Positions 1 through 9,213 are shown, counted from the first letter of the stretch. The stretch is 64,000 nt of DNA from Psychroflexus lacisalsi (GCF_020164495.1 NZ_JAIQYZ010000001.1:1302001-1366000), one strand, 5' to 3'. Notes: generated by a model not told the origin, from the letters alone. Numbers and translations are program-made.

Positions 1-515
1 ATTTGAAAAAGGACAACTTAGTAAGCCATGTAGGAGTGTCCAATTTTAGTGAGAAAAAGTTAAGTGATTTGATGGAACAAACTGATTTTGTGCCAGAAAT
101 GAATCAAATAGAATCTCATCCTTACTTACACCAACACGAATTGATTAAGTTTTGTCAGGATAACGGTATTCTTGTCACAGCCTATTCGCCATTGGGAAGC
201 CAGGATAGAACAGAGCAAATGAAAGCAGATGATGAGCCTACTTTACTGGATAATGAGGTAGTAAATGCTATCGCAGATAAGCACGATGCGTCACCAGCAC
301 AAGTGCTTATACAATTTCATGCGGAACGAAATGTGATCACCATTCCAAAATCAACCAATGAGGAAAGGATCGAACAAAATTTTAAAAGCCAAGATGTGAA
401 TTTAGATGCTGATGATATGAAGAAATTCAGCGAAATAAATAAACATTACAGATACGTCAATGGTAAATTCTTTGAAACTTCAGATGGCAAATATTCCAAT
501 GTGTTTGATGAATAA
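1..515 (+). CDS. aldo/keto reductase, C-terminal part (cut by window start)
   Basis: C-terminal about 170 residues of an NADPH-dependent aldo/keto reductase; the 5' end lies outside the window. Family motifs are visible in order: GVSNFS near the start, NQIESHPYLHQ, the strand AYSPLGS, and the cofactor-binding IPKSTNEERIEQNF close to the C-terminus. The catalytic Asp/Tyr/Lys residues would be in the missing part. Enzymes of this family reduce aldehydes and sugars in the cytoplasm; the substrate cannot be read from this fragment. A strong hairpin with a T run follows the stop codon. Confidence 0.93.
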   Translation, partial: LKKDNLVSHVGVSNFSEKKLSDLMEQTDFVPEMNQIESHPYLHQHELIKFCQDNGILVTAYSPLGSQDRTEQMKADDEPTLLDNEVVNAIADKHDASPAQVLIQFHAERNVITIPKSTNEERIEQNFKSQDVNLDADDMKKFSEINKHYRYVNGKFFETSDGKYSNVFDE

Positions 516-552
516 TATTCCTAAATAGTAGACAGAATTCATCAATTAAACA

Positions 553-590
553 AAATGCAGTAAGTTAAAACTTACTGCATTTTTATTTTT
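553..590. terminator. bidirectional rho-independent terminator
   Basis: A perfect 14-bp stem (553-566 pairing with 569-582, core GCAGTAAGTT) is followed by a T-rich run on the plus strand and preceded by A residues. It can end transcription of the reductase gene and of the converging miaE-like gene. Confidence 0.8.
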
Positions 591-628
591 TAGAACCCAC
601 CACGAAAAACAGTAAACAAAAAACTAGT

Positions 629-1213
629 TTACCATCCATGAACAGAAGTGCCTTCCTGAAAAGATGCAAGGATTTTTCCTTCATAATCCAAAAGGTCAGA
701 CCATTTTTGGTTGACTTCTTCTACATCGTGATACTGTCGTGCAAATTTCAAAAACATAGTGTAATGATTCGCTTCACTTATCATCAACTTTCGGTAGAAA
801 CGTCTTAATTTTTCGTCATTCAATTCTTCAGATAACAATCTGAACCGTTCACAACTTCTAGCTTCAATCAAGGCCGCGTAAAGCAAGCGATGAGCAAGTT
901 GAGTTTGTCTGCTACCACCTTTAGGGAAAAAAGTGACCAGCTTTGCTACGTAATTATCTTTGCGATCTCTACCCAGTGGGATATTCTTTTCTTTCAATAA
1001 ATCATGAACCATTTTAAAATGACTCATTTCTTCCTGTACCAATTCCGTCATAGCCGTTACAAGTTCAGTATATTCAGGAAAGGAAACAATCAATGAAATA
1101 GCAGTAGATGCCGCTTTCTGTTCACAGTAAGCATGATCGATTAAGATCTCATCAATATTTTTTTCAGCAATATTGGCCCATCTCGGGTCTGTAGGTAATT
1201 TTAGTCCAAGCAT
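629..1213 (-). CDS. miaE: tRNA-(ms2io6A)-hydroxylase, MiaE-like diiron protein
   Basis: 194 residues, four-helix-bundle ferritin-like fold. Metal-ligand motifs are visible: an early Glu/His segment (IDHAYCEQKAAS), EEMSHF, EARSCERF and EANHYTMF, giving the expected E...ExxH...E...ExxH ligand set. The family hydroxylates the isopentenyl side chain of 2-methylthio-N6-isopentenyladenosine at tRNA position 37. The start codon lies 2 nt after the dnaX stop, so the two genes are probably co-transcribed. Function is assigned by family; tRNA modification by this copy is inferred. Confidence 0.85.
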   Translation of the reverse strand: MLGLKLPTDPRWANIAEKNIDEILIDHAYCEQKAASTAISLIVSFPEYTELVTAMTELVQEEMSHFKMVHDLLKEKNIPLGRDRKDNYVAKLVTFFPKGGSRQTQLAHRLLYAALIEARSCERFRLLSEELNDEKLRRFYRKLMISEANHYTMFLKFARQYHDVEEVNQKWSDLLDYEGKILASFQEGTSVHGW

Positions 1214-1215
1214 AA

Positions 1216-3045
1216 TTATATATCTAGGTCAAATGTTGTTCTCAATAATTCTAAATTTGGATTTTTTTCTCTCAATTTTTCAAATTTCTCTCGGGGAGTG
1301 TACACATATTTCTTTTCAGACTTATCGTTAACAGAGATCTCAAGACTTATCGAGGTGTTTTGCAATTTATCTTTCAAAAACCTCATCAATTCACCCTGAT
1401 CCTGAATCAAATTCAATTTCATGGATTCATTGGGAAGTTCCAGTTTTATAATATGTACATCGAGTTTCGGTTTTGAAGTTCCCATTACAGACGCCACGAT
1501 TTTACTTCCATTATCACTCAATACCTGCATATAATTATTCCAAGCGTTGAGCATGTCTTCTTCAGTAAATTTGGCCGTTAATTTTTCTTCTTCGGGCTTA
1601 TCTTTCGTCTGCTGTTCCTTAAGTCGCTTTTTTTCTTGTATACTTTTTATCGACAGACCATTCAACTTTTTGGGTAGGTTGGTAAGCGCAGGTTTTATTT
1701 TTCCCTGGGGTTCTTCAGCTATTTGTTTTTCTTCTGATTTCGCCTCCGTTGGCTTAGTGATTTCAGTTGGTGAGCTTTCAACTTCAGTTGGCTTTAGGTC
1801 TACGTCCTGAGATGGAGAAGAATCTAAACTTTTTTCTTCAGGTTCAACTTTACGTTCATCTGAAGCTTTTTCAACATATTTTTCTGTAGTTTCCTCTTTA
1901 ACAGAGGAGTTAGAAAAACCAGTGGAAGCACTTTTAACTTCCTCTGGACTTAAGATGTGGTGTTTATTCTTTTTTTTTTCGGGTGAATTTGGATCGGTAA
2001 GCGAAGCCAGTTTCATCAAACAAAGCTCAACGTGTAAACGCTGATTTTGACTCAATTTGTAGTTGAAATCACAGGAATTGGCCAAATCGATTCCTTCCTG
2101 CAAAAAGGTATAAGAAGTCGCTCGCGACTGCTCAAAATATTTAGTTTTGGTGCGCTCACCAACTTCAAGCAAAGCAATCGTCTGCTGGTTTTTAGAAACC
2201 ATTAAGTCTCTGAAGTGAGAAGCTAATCCAGCAATAAAATGCTGTCCATCAAATCCTTTCGCTAGAATTTCATTAAAATAAATCAAAGCTTCCGGCATGT
2301 TGTTCTCAAGCAACAAATCTGTCGTTCTAAAAAAGGTTTCGTAGTCTAAAACGTTTAGGTTTTCAGTGACGGCCTCTCTGGTCAAATTGTTCCCGCTAAA
2401 ACTAACCACTCTATCGTATGTCGATAAAGCATCACGCATGGCTCCATCAGCTTTCTGCGCTATAATGTGCAATGCATCTTCATCTGCATTCACACTCTCT
2501 TTGTCAGCAATTTTAGCTAGATGTTCTTTGATGTCACCAACGGTAATTCGTTTAAAATCGAATATTTGACACCGTGATAAAATCGTTGGTATGATTTTAT
2601 GCTTTTCGGTAGTTGCTAGTATAAAAATAGCGTGTTTAGGCGGTTCTTCAAGAGTTTTTAAAAACGCATTAAAGGCCGCTTGGGAGAGCATATGTACCTC
2701 ATCAATAATGTAAACTTTATATTTTCCAGTTTGAGGAGGAATTCTTACCTGGTCGGTAAGACTTCTAATGTCATCGACAGAATTATTAGAAGCCGCATCC
2801 AGTTCAAAAATATTGAAAGCAAAATCTGTAGTCTCATCATCTGTGGCTTGCTGATTAATTTTCTTAGCTAGGATTCGAGCACAAGAGGTTTTGCCAACAC
2901 CACGAGGTCCAGTAAACAAAAGAGCCTGAGCCAAATGATCGTTGTCTATAGCATTGAGCAAAGTATTGGTGATGGCTTTTTGTCCAACAACGTCATCAAA
3001 AGTTTCGGGTCTGTATTTTCTGGCAGAGACAACAAAATGTTCCAT
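1216..3045 (-). CDS. dnaX: DNA polymerase III subunit gamma/tau
   Basis: 609 residues. The clamp-loader AAA+ ATPase begins with SARKYRPETFDDVVGQ, then Walker A GPRGVGKTS, Walker B IIDEVHMLS, sensor 1 ATTEKHKI and the arginine-finger region SRCQIFDF. The zinc-binding Cys cluster usual between Walker A and the ELDAASNNSVDDIR motif is absent: that stretch here contains no Cys. After about residue 360 comes a Lys/Glu/Ser/Pro-rich linker, then a C-terminal domain (about 490-600) in the position of the tau domain. Its promoter lies directly against the ATG, so the message may be leaderless. miaE follows 2 nt downstream. Confidence 0.95.
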   Translation of the reverse strand: MEHFVVSARKYRPETFDDVVGQKAITNTLLNAIDNDHLAQALLFTGPRGVGKTSCARILAKKINQQATDDETTDFAFNIFELDAASNNSVDDIRSLTDQVRIPPQTGKYKVYIIDEVHMLSQAAFNAFLKTLEEPPKHAIFILATTEKHKIIPTILSRCQIFDFKRITVGDIKEHLAKIADKESVNADEDALHIIAQKADGAMRDALSTYDRVVSFSGNNLTREAVTENLNVLDYETFFRTTDLLLENNMPEALIYFNEILAKGFDGQHFIAGLASHFRDLMVSKNQQTIALLEVGERTKTKYFEQSRATSYTFLQEGIDLANSCDFNYKLSQNQRLHVELCLMKLASLTDPNSPEKKKNKHHILSPEEVKSASTGFSNSSVKEETTEKYVEKASDERKVEPEEKSLDSSPSQDVDLKPTEVESSPTEITKPTEAKSEEKQIAEEPQGKIKPALTNLPKKLNGLSIKSIQEKKRLKEQQTKDKPEEEKLTAKFTEEDMLNAWNNYMQVLSDNGSKIVASVMGTSKPKLDVHIIKLELPNESMKLNLIQDQGELMRFLKDKLQNTSISLEISVNDKSEKKYVYTPREKFEKLREKNPNLELLRTTFDLDI

Positions 3046-3049
3046 ATCA

Positions 3050-3080
3050 CAAATATAGTTTTCTGAAATTTATACTGCAA
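3050..3080 (-). promoter_or_regulatory. dnaX promoter, Bacteroidetes type
   Basis: Read on the minus strand, TTG (3080-3078), a 20-nt spacer, then TATATTTG (3057-3050) match the Bacteroidetes consensus TTG-N(17-23)-TAnnTTTG. The -7 box ends only 4 nt before the dnaX ATG (3045), which would put the transcription start at or next to the start codon. Confidence 0.55.
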
Positions 3081-3082
3081 AG

Positions 3083-4170
3083 CTAGTTTGAATTTAATTT
3101 GAAATAGAAACTTCTGGCTTTTTGAAAAGCCTTCTCAATTTTATCATCGGCCACTTCTTTTTCTTCAGAGCTAGATTCATGACCTTCTTGTTGAGTTTCA
3201 GCTTTTGTATTGAGTTCCAGTTTAGCGTAAATGGGAAAATGATCGGACCCTATTTCAGGTAAGACTTGAATTTTATTGAGGCTAAAATCTTCGCTATGGA
3301 AAAGGTGATCCAGCGGCCATCTTAAAAGTTTATGCTGCGCATGAAAAGTACTGAAGCGTCCCCGTCCTATCCTTGGGTCCAATAATCCACTTATTTTTCT
3401 AAATAATAATGTACTTTTAGACCAAGCGACATCGTTTAAATCCCCAAAAACAAGAACCGGCTCATTTAATTCTTTGACGCGTTTTGCAACCAAAAGCAAT
3501 TCTGCATCTCGGTTGGTCGACGTTTTGGCTTCTGTAGGACTGGGCGGTTTGGGATGTAATGCAAAAATTTTGATTTTATGCTGTTTATCTATGCGGAGAT
3601 AAGCCTCAATGGAAGGAATATGTTCTTTAACGAAATGATGGATTTGTACATCTTCCAATTCTAGTTTAGAATAGAGATGCATTCCATATAAATTGTCTTG
3701 TGGAAGCTTTACAGTATAGGGATACTTTTCTTCTATTGGCTTTAATTTTTCTTCCCATTTTATATCACTTTCCAAAGTAAGTAATACATCAGGTTGATAG
3801 GTATCTATCCGACTCAGCAGTTTTTCGTAGTCTTGATTAGGCATCAAAACATTACTTGTTAAAAGACTTAAACATATGGAGGAGTCAGTGGGAACAGTTC
3901 TGATGACCTCTTTTTTGAAAAATACAGTGTAGGGAATTATTTTTATACAATGAAAGATAATAGCTAGCGATACCATTACCGTACCTACCCACTGCATTGT
4001 AGAATCAAAACTGAAGAAAAAAAGTCCGAAAAATAAGCCAAATAGGCTCAGCCTAAAAGCTGAACTTTAGGAAAGTCGAATAATCGTACCACCCAATGAT
4101 CTATCTTCAATAGGGTTATAAATGCGAACAAGCACATCAGGATTTGGTAAATAATAATGGTAATAACCAT
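3083..4170 (-). pseudogene. membrane-anchored endonuclease/exonuclease/phosphatase family protein, frameshifted
   Basis: The catalytic domain is intact from 3997 down to 3083 (304 residues from an internal ATG). Active-site motifs are SLLTSNVL (Asn), LTLESDIKW (Glu), VFGDLNDVAWS (Asp/Asn) and GSDHFPIYAKL (Asp/His). The N-terminal membrane part is split. An ATG at 4168-4170 opens another frame encoding two hydrophobic stretches and the segment VVRLFDFPKVQLL, until TGA at 4048-4050. The catalytic frame is itself open back to 4066 and continues with hydrophobic LSLFGLFFGLFFFSF. Joining the frames within 4051-4066 gives the multi-helix N-terminus usual in this Bacteroidetes family. The upstream ATG sits 5 nt after the yqaE-like stop. 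This is either a real inactivating frameshift, a sequencing error, or translation restarting from an internal codon. Confidence 0.75.
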
Positions 4171-4175
4171 AATTG

Positions 4176-4340
4176 CTATTTATCGTTTTTAGCAATAATC
4201 CATATAGCGTGAACTATGCCTGGGACAAAGCCTAAAAGTGTTAATAAAATATTGAGCCAAAAGGCTCCTCGAATGCCAACGGTTAAAAATACACCTAGTG
4301 GAGGCAAAATGATCGCAAATATGATTCTAAGGATACTCAT
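4176..4340 (-). CDS. YqaE/Pmp3-family small membrane protein
   Basis: 54 residues, starting MSILRIIFAIILPPLGVFL and ending in a charged KNDK tail. The two hydrophobic helices are separated by GIRGAFWLN, with LLTLLGFVPGIVHAIW in the second; the PPLGVF and GFVPGIVHA motifs are diagnostic of the YqaE/Pmp3 family, which in yeast and plants affects membrane potential and salt tolerance. It sits 5 nt upstream of the frameshifted membrane nuclease gene on the same strand, suggesting co-translation. Too short for many gene callers and easily missed. Confidence 0.9.
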   Translation of the reverse strand: MSILRIIFAIILPPLGVFLTVGIRGAFWLNILLTLLGFVPGIVHAIWIIAKNDK

Positions 4341-4501
4341 GGATTTAGGTTTTAAATTTTATTTAGTTTTTGTTAAAGCACAATATAGGAATTTATTTAA
4401 CTCTAATAATTATTTATTGATTCTTCTTAAATCATAACTAGTTATTTGAAATACTCTCTTTTTGTTTAACTTTCTAGCCAATTATAAAATCATTTTAACT
4501 T

Positions 4502-7500
4502 ATGAAGAAGATATACGTGTTTCTACTATTTGCATTTTTTGCAGTGAGTACTTTAGCTCAAGGGACAATGCTTCTCCGACAGCCTACGTTATCGAGTGAA
4601 AGTATTGTTTTTGTTTATGCCAACGATTTATGGAAAGTTCCGCTTTCTGGTGGTAATGCCAAACGATTAACAACTTACGAAGGCTACGAATCTTCGCCTC
4701 ACTTTTCAGATGATGGTAACTGGATTGCGTTTAGCGCAGAATACGATGGGAATACAGATGTTTATATTATTTCTTCTGAAGGCGGAACACCTAAACGATT
4801 GACGTATCATCCTGGAGCTGATATTGTTCAAGGTTGGACTCCTTCTGGTGAAATACTATTTCGTACCGGAAGAACATCTCATCCGACTAAAACTTCTCAA
4901 CTCTATACAGTCACAACTGAAGGTAGTTTTCCTAAGCCCTTGGTGGACATCAGAGCAGCTTATGGAGAGATTTCTGAAGATGGTAATAACTTAGCTTACA
5001 CGCCAATCACTTCTTGGGATCCGGAATGGAGAAACTACCGTGGCGGACAAGCCATGCCTATATGGATTCTGAACTTGAATACTCAAGAATTAACCAGAAC
5101 GCCACAACTTGATAAAGAACGACATCTGGATCCTGTTTGGGTTGGAGAGAAAGTTTATTATTTATCCGAAAGAGATTATGTGAGTAACATCTGGAGTTAT
5201 GATCTAAAGTCTCAGGAAGAAGAACAAATTACCTTTCATAAGAAATTTGATGTTAAGAGCTTAGATGCTTTTGGAGATCAAATTGTTTACGAGCAGGGAG
5301 GTTATTTACATACACTCGATACCCAGAATAAATCAGCTCAGCAATTGGAAATTAACGTGGCTGGAGATTTAAATTATAGTAGAGAAAGATGGGAAGATAT
5401 AAGCTCAAGTAGCGTGAGTCATCCTAATCTTTCACCAAACGGTAAAAGAGCGGTCTTTGAGCATAGAGGAGATATTTTTACTTTTCCAAAAGAAGAAGGA
5501 AGCTGGAGAAACATTACGCAGAGTAGTGGGGTCGCCGATAGATTTCCTGTTTGGTCACCTCAGGGAGATAAAATAGCCTGGTTTTCGGATTCTAGTGGAG
5601 AATACCAGTTAGTAGTTGCCGATCAATATGGAGAAAATCAAAAAACTTTCGCTTTAGAAAATCCGACCTTTTATTTTACACCAGATTGGTCACCTGATGG
5701 CAAGTTAATCAGTTATACCGATACAGATTACAATTTATGGTATATCAATTTAGATAATGGAAAAGTAGAAAAAGTCGATACTGATGGTTTTGCACATCCC
5801 AACAGGACAATGAATCCGAATTGGTCTCCGGATAGTCGTTATATCACTTATGAAAAACAACAAAATAGCCACTTCAAAGCTATATTCATCTATGATACAC
5901 AATCTGGTAAAATACATCAGGTTTCAGATCCTTTAGCGGATTCAACTTCGCCTCAATGGGACCAATCTGGAGAATATTTGTATTTCTTAGCGAGTACCGA
6001 CTATGGCTTGAACACTGGGTGGTTGGATATGAGTTCTTACGATCCATCGGTTTCTAGAAGTCTCTACGCCGTAGTACTAAGTGCTGAAGGACAAGCTCCT
6101 AATTTGCCGAAAAGCGATGAAGAAGAAATTAAGAAAAACGAAGAAGAAAATGAAAAGGATAAAAAAGATGAAAAGGATAAAAAAGAAGAAGTTATTACAG
6201 TAAAAATCGATTTCGATAACATCCAAGATAGAGTAGTTTCCTTAAAATTACCATCACGAAATTATCAATTTATAAGAAGCTCTAAGGCTCATAAACTATT
6301 CATAGCTGAGTCAATACAGAATCAAGATGACTTAAAAGTTCATAGCTATGATGTAAAAAAAGAAAAAGCTGAAGATTTCGAAGATGAAGTTAGTCAAATG
6401 GTACTTTCTAAAAATGGTGATTTTACTCTTATTCAAAAAAAGGCTAATTGGCATATAACCGATACTGAAGGCTCACCAAAGCCCGAAGATAAGATTTCAG
6501 TTTCTGCCAAAATGAAAGTGGTTCCAGAAAAGGAATATGCTCAAATCTTTAAAGAGGGGTGGAGATTCATGCGTGATTTTCTTTATGTAGATAATGTTCA
6601 TGGTGCACCATGGGATAAAGTCTATAATTGGTACCAACCGTGGGTTAAACATGTAAATCACAGAACAGATTTGAACTATTTGGTTGATATTTTAAGTGGG
6701 GAAGTAGCTATTGGTCATTCTTATGTTTCTGGTGGCGATATGCCAGATGTAGATAGAGTGCCAGTGGGACTGTTGGGAGCCGATTTTGAAATTAAAAATG
6801 GATACTATAGAATCACAAAGATTTACGATGGAGAACGTTGGAATCCTGATATAGAGGCGCCTTTGGGCTTGACCGGTCAAAAAATTGAAGAAGGGGACTA
6901 TATTCTAGAAGTTAATGGAAGAGGTATTACTGCCAAGGATAATATTTATGAACATTTCGCTCAAACTGCAGGAAGAACAGTTTCAGTATTAGTTAATAAT
7001 AAAGCTACCCCATCTGGCGCAGAGAGAGTGTATGTGAAGCCTGTGAGAAGTGAAAATGGACTCAGGTATATAGATTGGGTTGAAAGCAATAGAAGAAAAG
7101 TTGACGACATGTCTAATGGTAAATTAGCATACGTTTATATCCCTAACACAAGCCAGCCAGGTTTTACTAGTTTCAATCGCTATTATTTCTCACAGCAGGA
7201 TAAAAAGGGAGTCATCTTGGATGAAAGAAATAATGGAGGAGGTTCTGCTGCGGATTATATGATTGACATTATGACTCGTGAACCCATTGGTTATTTCAAT
7301 AGTAAAGCAGGAGATAATCGCCCATGGACATCACCAATAGCTGGTATTTGGGGCCCAAAGGTTATGATCATCAACGAAAGAGCAGGTTCTGGTGGTGATT
7401 TATTACCATACATGTTCAAGAAAAAAGATATTGGTCCCTTAGTTGGAACGCGAACTTGGGGCGGTCTTGTAGGAACATGGGATACGCCAAGATTTATTGA

Positions 7501-7753
7501 CGGAGGTAGAATGGTTGCTCCAAGAGGTGGTTTTTATGATACTGAAGGGGAATGGGCTGTAGAAGGTGAAGGCGTTGCTCCAGATATTGAAGTTATAGAT
7601 GAACCTAAAATAGCAGTAAAAGGCAGAGATGCTCAATTGGAAAAAGCTGTGGAAGAGGCTTTGAAACTTTTAAATACCAAGGAATTTGAGATGAAACCTG
7701 AGCCAGAAGCCCCTGTGAGATGGAAGCGACCAAAAGGCTATGATAAGAATTAA
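4502..7753 (+). CDS. tricorn-like S41 family peptidase, periplasmic
   Basis: 1083 residues with a signal peptide (about 1-19). A WD40-like/tricorn beta-propeller region follows, with repeats such as SPHFSDDGNWIAF, PVWSPQGDKIAW and PDWSPDGKLISY. A Lys/Glu low-complexity linker lies at about residues 540-565, then a tricorn core with GHSY (likely catalytic His), a PDZ-like domain (LEVNGRGI), and the S41 protease domain with the nucleophile in NERAGSGGDL. The family degrades peptides or misfolded proteins; export to the periplasm is inferred from the signal peptide. The gene stands alone and ends in a strong terminator. Confidence 0.92.
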   Translation: MKKIYVFLLFAFFAVSTLAQGTMLLRQPTLSSESIVFVYANDLWKVPLSGGNAKRLTTYEGYESSPHFSDDGNWIAFSAEYDGNTDVYIISSEGGTPKRLTYHPGADIVQGWTPSGEILFRTGRTSHPTKTSQLYTVTTEGSFPKPLVDIRAAYGEISEDGNNLAYTPITSWDPEWRNYRGGQAMPIWILNLNTQELTRTPQLDKERHLDPVWVGEKVYYLSERDYVSNIWSYDLKSQEEEQITFHKKFDVKSLDAFGDQIVYEQGGYLHTLDTQNKSAQQLEINVAGDLNYSRERWEDISSSSVSHPNLSPNGKRAVFEHRGDIFTFPKEEGSWRNITQSSGVADRFPVWSPQGDKIAWFSDSSGEYQLVVADQYGENQKTFALENPTFYFTPDWSPDGKLISYTDTDYNLWYINLDNGKVEKVDTDGFAHPNRTMNPNWSPDSRYITYEKQQNSHFKAIFIYDTQSGKIHQVSDPLADSTSPQWDQSGEYLYFLASTDYGLNTGWLDMSSYDPSVSRSLYAVVLSAEGQAPNLPKSDEEEIKKNEEENEKDKKDEKDKKEEVITVKIDFDNIQDRVVSLKLPSRNYQFIRSSKAHKLFIAESIQNQDDLKVHSYDVKKEKAEDFEDEVSQMVLSKNGDFTLIQKKANWHITDTEGSPKPEDKISVSAKMKVVPEKEYAQIFKEGWRFMRDFLYVDNVHGAPWDKVYNWYQPWVKHVNHRTDLNYLVDILSGEVAIGHSYVSGGDMPDVDRVPVGLLGADFEIKNGYYRITKIYDGERWNPDIEAPLGLTGQKIEEGDYILEVNGRGITAKDNIYEHFAQTAGRTVSVLVNNKATPSGAERVYVKPVRSENGLRYIDWVESNRRKVDDMSNGKLAYVYIPNTSQPGFTSFNRYYFSQQDKKGVILDERNNGGGSAADYMIDIMTREPIGYFNSKAGDNRPWTSPIAGIWGPKVMIINERAGSGGDLLPYMFKKKDIGPLVGTRTWGGLVGTWDTPRFIDGGRMVAPRGGFYDTEGEWAVEGEGVAPDIEVIDEPKIAVKGRDAQLEKAVEEALKLLNTKEFEMKPEPEAPVRWKRPKGYDKN

Positions 7754-7776
7754 TCGCAACTAAAATAAGACTAACC

Positions 7777-7813
7777 AAAAAACGCAAAAGAAGATTCTTC
7801 TTTTGCGTTTTTT
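7777..7813. terminator. bidirectional terminator between protease and GNAT genes
   Basis: Two perfectly complementary 18-nt arms (7777-7794 and 7796-7813, core ACGCAAAAGAAGA) begin with six A and end with six T, so the hairpin can stop transcription from both converging genes. Confidence 0.88.
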
Positions 7814-7835
7814 GATTTATTTTTTTTCCAAAAAC

Positions 7836-8354
7836 TTATAACAATTTCAACATCACAAAATTGGGATTGGAATGTTGGTCACTTATTTTGAAGTTGTGAT
7901 CGCCTATGATTTTAAAATTATTTTTTTTATAAAACTTTAGTCCATTCTCGTTTTCTGTCCATACAAATATCCAAAAGGCTTTTTGATGATGCGTTCTAGC
8001 GATTTCTATATTGTGTTTTAGAAGTTCTTTGCCAAGACCATATCCGTAAAAATCTTTTAAAAGATAAAGTCTTTCAAATTTAGCTATTGGTGAGATCTCT
8101 GTAAGAGGATGAGGTTGGTCTACGATTAATTTGGAATAACCAGCCAGTTGGTTGTCAAAAACTATTTTAAAGAAGTAGATATTGGGATCATTAAGAGCTT
8201 TTAATAGCGCGCGGGTGTTGAAGTGATCATCGATATAGTCTTGAATATCAGTTGCAGTGGCACTATGTCCATGGGATTCTATAAAGGTATTTTGGCTTAA
8301 CTCTGCCAGAGATTCAACTTCAGAGGAACTAAAAGGTTTTATGCTTATCTGCAT
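7836..8354 (-). CDS. GNAT family N-acetyltransferase
   Basis: 172 residues from the ATG at 8354; a TTG six codons upstream (8372) is possible but less likely. The fold shows the usual GNAT order: N-terminal strand ISIKPFSSSEVESL, central strand AGYSKLIVD, acetyl-CoA motif LYLLKDFYGYGLGKELLKH (the QxxGxG/A equivalent is degenerate at its first residues), and the C-terminal W-E-NGLKFYKKNNFKIIGDH segment. The substrate is unknown. It converges with the tricorn-like protease gene and shares its terminator. Confidence 0.88.
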   Translation of the reverse strand: MQISIKPFSSSEVESLAELSQNTFIESHGHSATATDIQDYIDDHFNTRALLKALNDPNIYFFKIVFDNQLAGYSKLIVDQPHPLTEISPIAKFERLYLLKDFYGYGLGKELLKHNIEIARTHHQKAFWIFVWTENENGLKFYKKNNFKIIGDHNFKISDQHSNPNFVMLKLL

Positions 8355-8457
8355 CTTTTGATTTTTCTGCAAATAAAAGCAATAGCATCAATTTATCTTC
8401 ATAATAAAAGTTGAATTATCTTTGAACATCAAGTTCATTAAAAACAAAATCAGAATA

Positions 8458-9213
8458 ATGACTTATCATCACCTTAGAAACGCCACTGCTGTTATCGAAA
8501 CAGAAACTGAGTATATCTTAGTAGATCCTATGCTTGGCGAAGTGGGGAGTATAGAAGCATTTACTTCCAAACGCTTTCCGCCCCTTAGGAATCCTTTAGT
8601 CGCTTTACCAGACCAAGCCTCAGGCGTATTAGATAAAACCACGCATGCCCTGATTACTCACCAACATGCAGACCACCTCGATGAAGCTGGAATCGATTTT
8701 TTAAAAGAAAGACATATCCCTATAACTTGCAGTCGGTTGGATGCGGATGCTCTAAAGTCCAAAGGTTTGCATGTCGTCCAAGAATTGGAGTATAACAAAG
8801 CCGTTTCTTTTCTGGGAGGAACTATCCAAGGCATTCCTGCTACTCATGGTTATGGGAAAGTAGCTGAATTGATGGGGAACGTGATGGGATTTTTTATAGA
8901 ATTGCCGAATGAACCCAGTCTGTATTTAAGTTCGGATACAATTTACACTCAAGACGTTAAGGACATTATATCCAAAAAAGAACCTGATGTGAGTGTGATC
9001 CCTTGTGGGTCTGCTCAACTCGATGAGCACGAACCAATTTTGATGATTATGTTGGATATTTTAAAATTTGTGGAGGATTGCAAAGGTCAAGTGATTTGTA
9101 ACCATTTAGAAGCCCTAAATCATTGCCCCACTCAGCGAAAGAACCTTAAAAATAATATAACTTTGGATACCGTATGGATTCCTGAAGATGGAGCAAAAAA
9201 AGATTATACTTAA
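8458..9213 (+). CDS. MBL-fold metal-dependent hydrolase
   Basis: 251 residues from the ATG at 8458. A TTG start at 8422 would add 12 residues that fit the family poorly. The metallo-beta-lactamase metal motif THQHADHLD is intact, with later ligands plausible in ATHGYGK, SSDTIY and CNHLEALNHC. The family resembles UlaG/YtnP-type hydrolases and is cytoplasmic (no signal peptide). TATCTTTG at 8417-8424 looks like a -7 box, but no good -33 TTG precedes it. The substrate cannot be told. Confidence 0.88.
   Translation: MTYHHLRNATAVIETETEYILVDPMLGEVGSIEAFTSKRFPPLRNPLVALPDQASGVLDKTTHALITHQHADHLDEAGIDFLKERHIPITCSRLDADALKSKGLHVVQELEYNKAVSFLGGTIQGIPATHGYGKVAELMGNVMGFFIELPNEPSLYLSSDTIYTQDVKDIISKKEPDVSVIPCGSAQLDEHEPILMIMLDILKFVEDCKGQVICNHLEALNHCPTQRKNLKNNITLDTVWIPEDGAKKDYT

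Noticed and set aside
4216-4437. Open frame of 73 codons on the plus strand
   Set aside because: It lies antisense to the YqaE-like gene and has no recognisable features; the minus-strand frame has clear family motifs.
6115-6190. Lys/Glu-rich segment as a repeat element or frameshift
   Set aside because: It keeps the reading frame and is a common low-complexity linker in tricorn-like proteases of this phylum.
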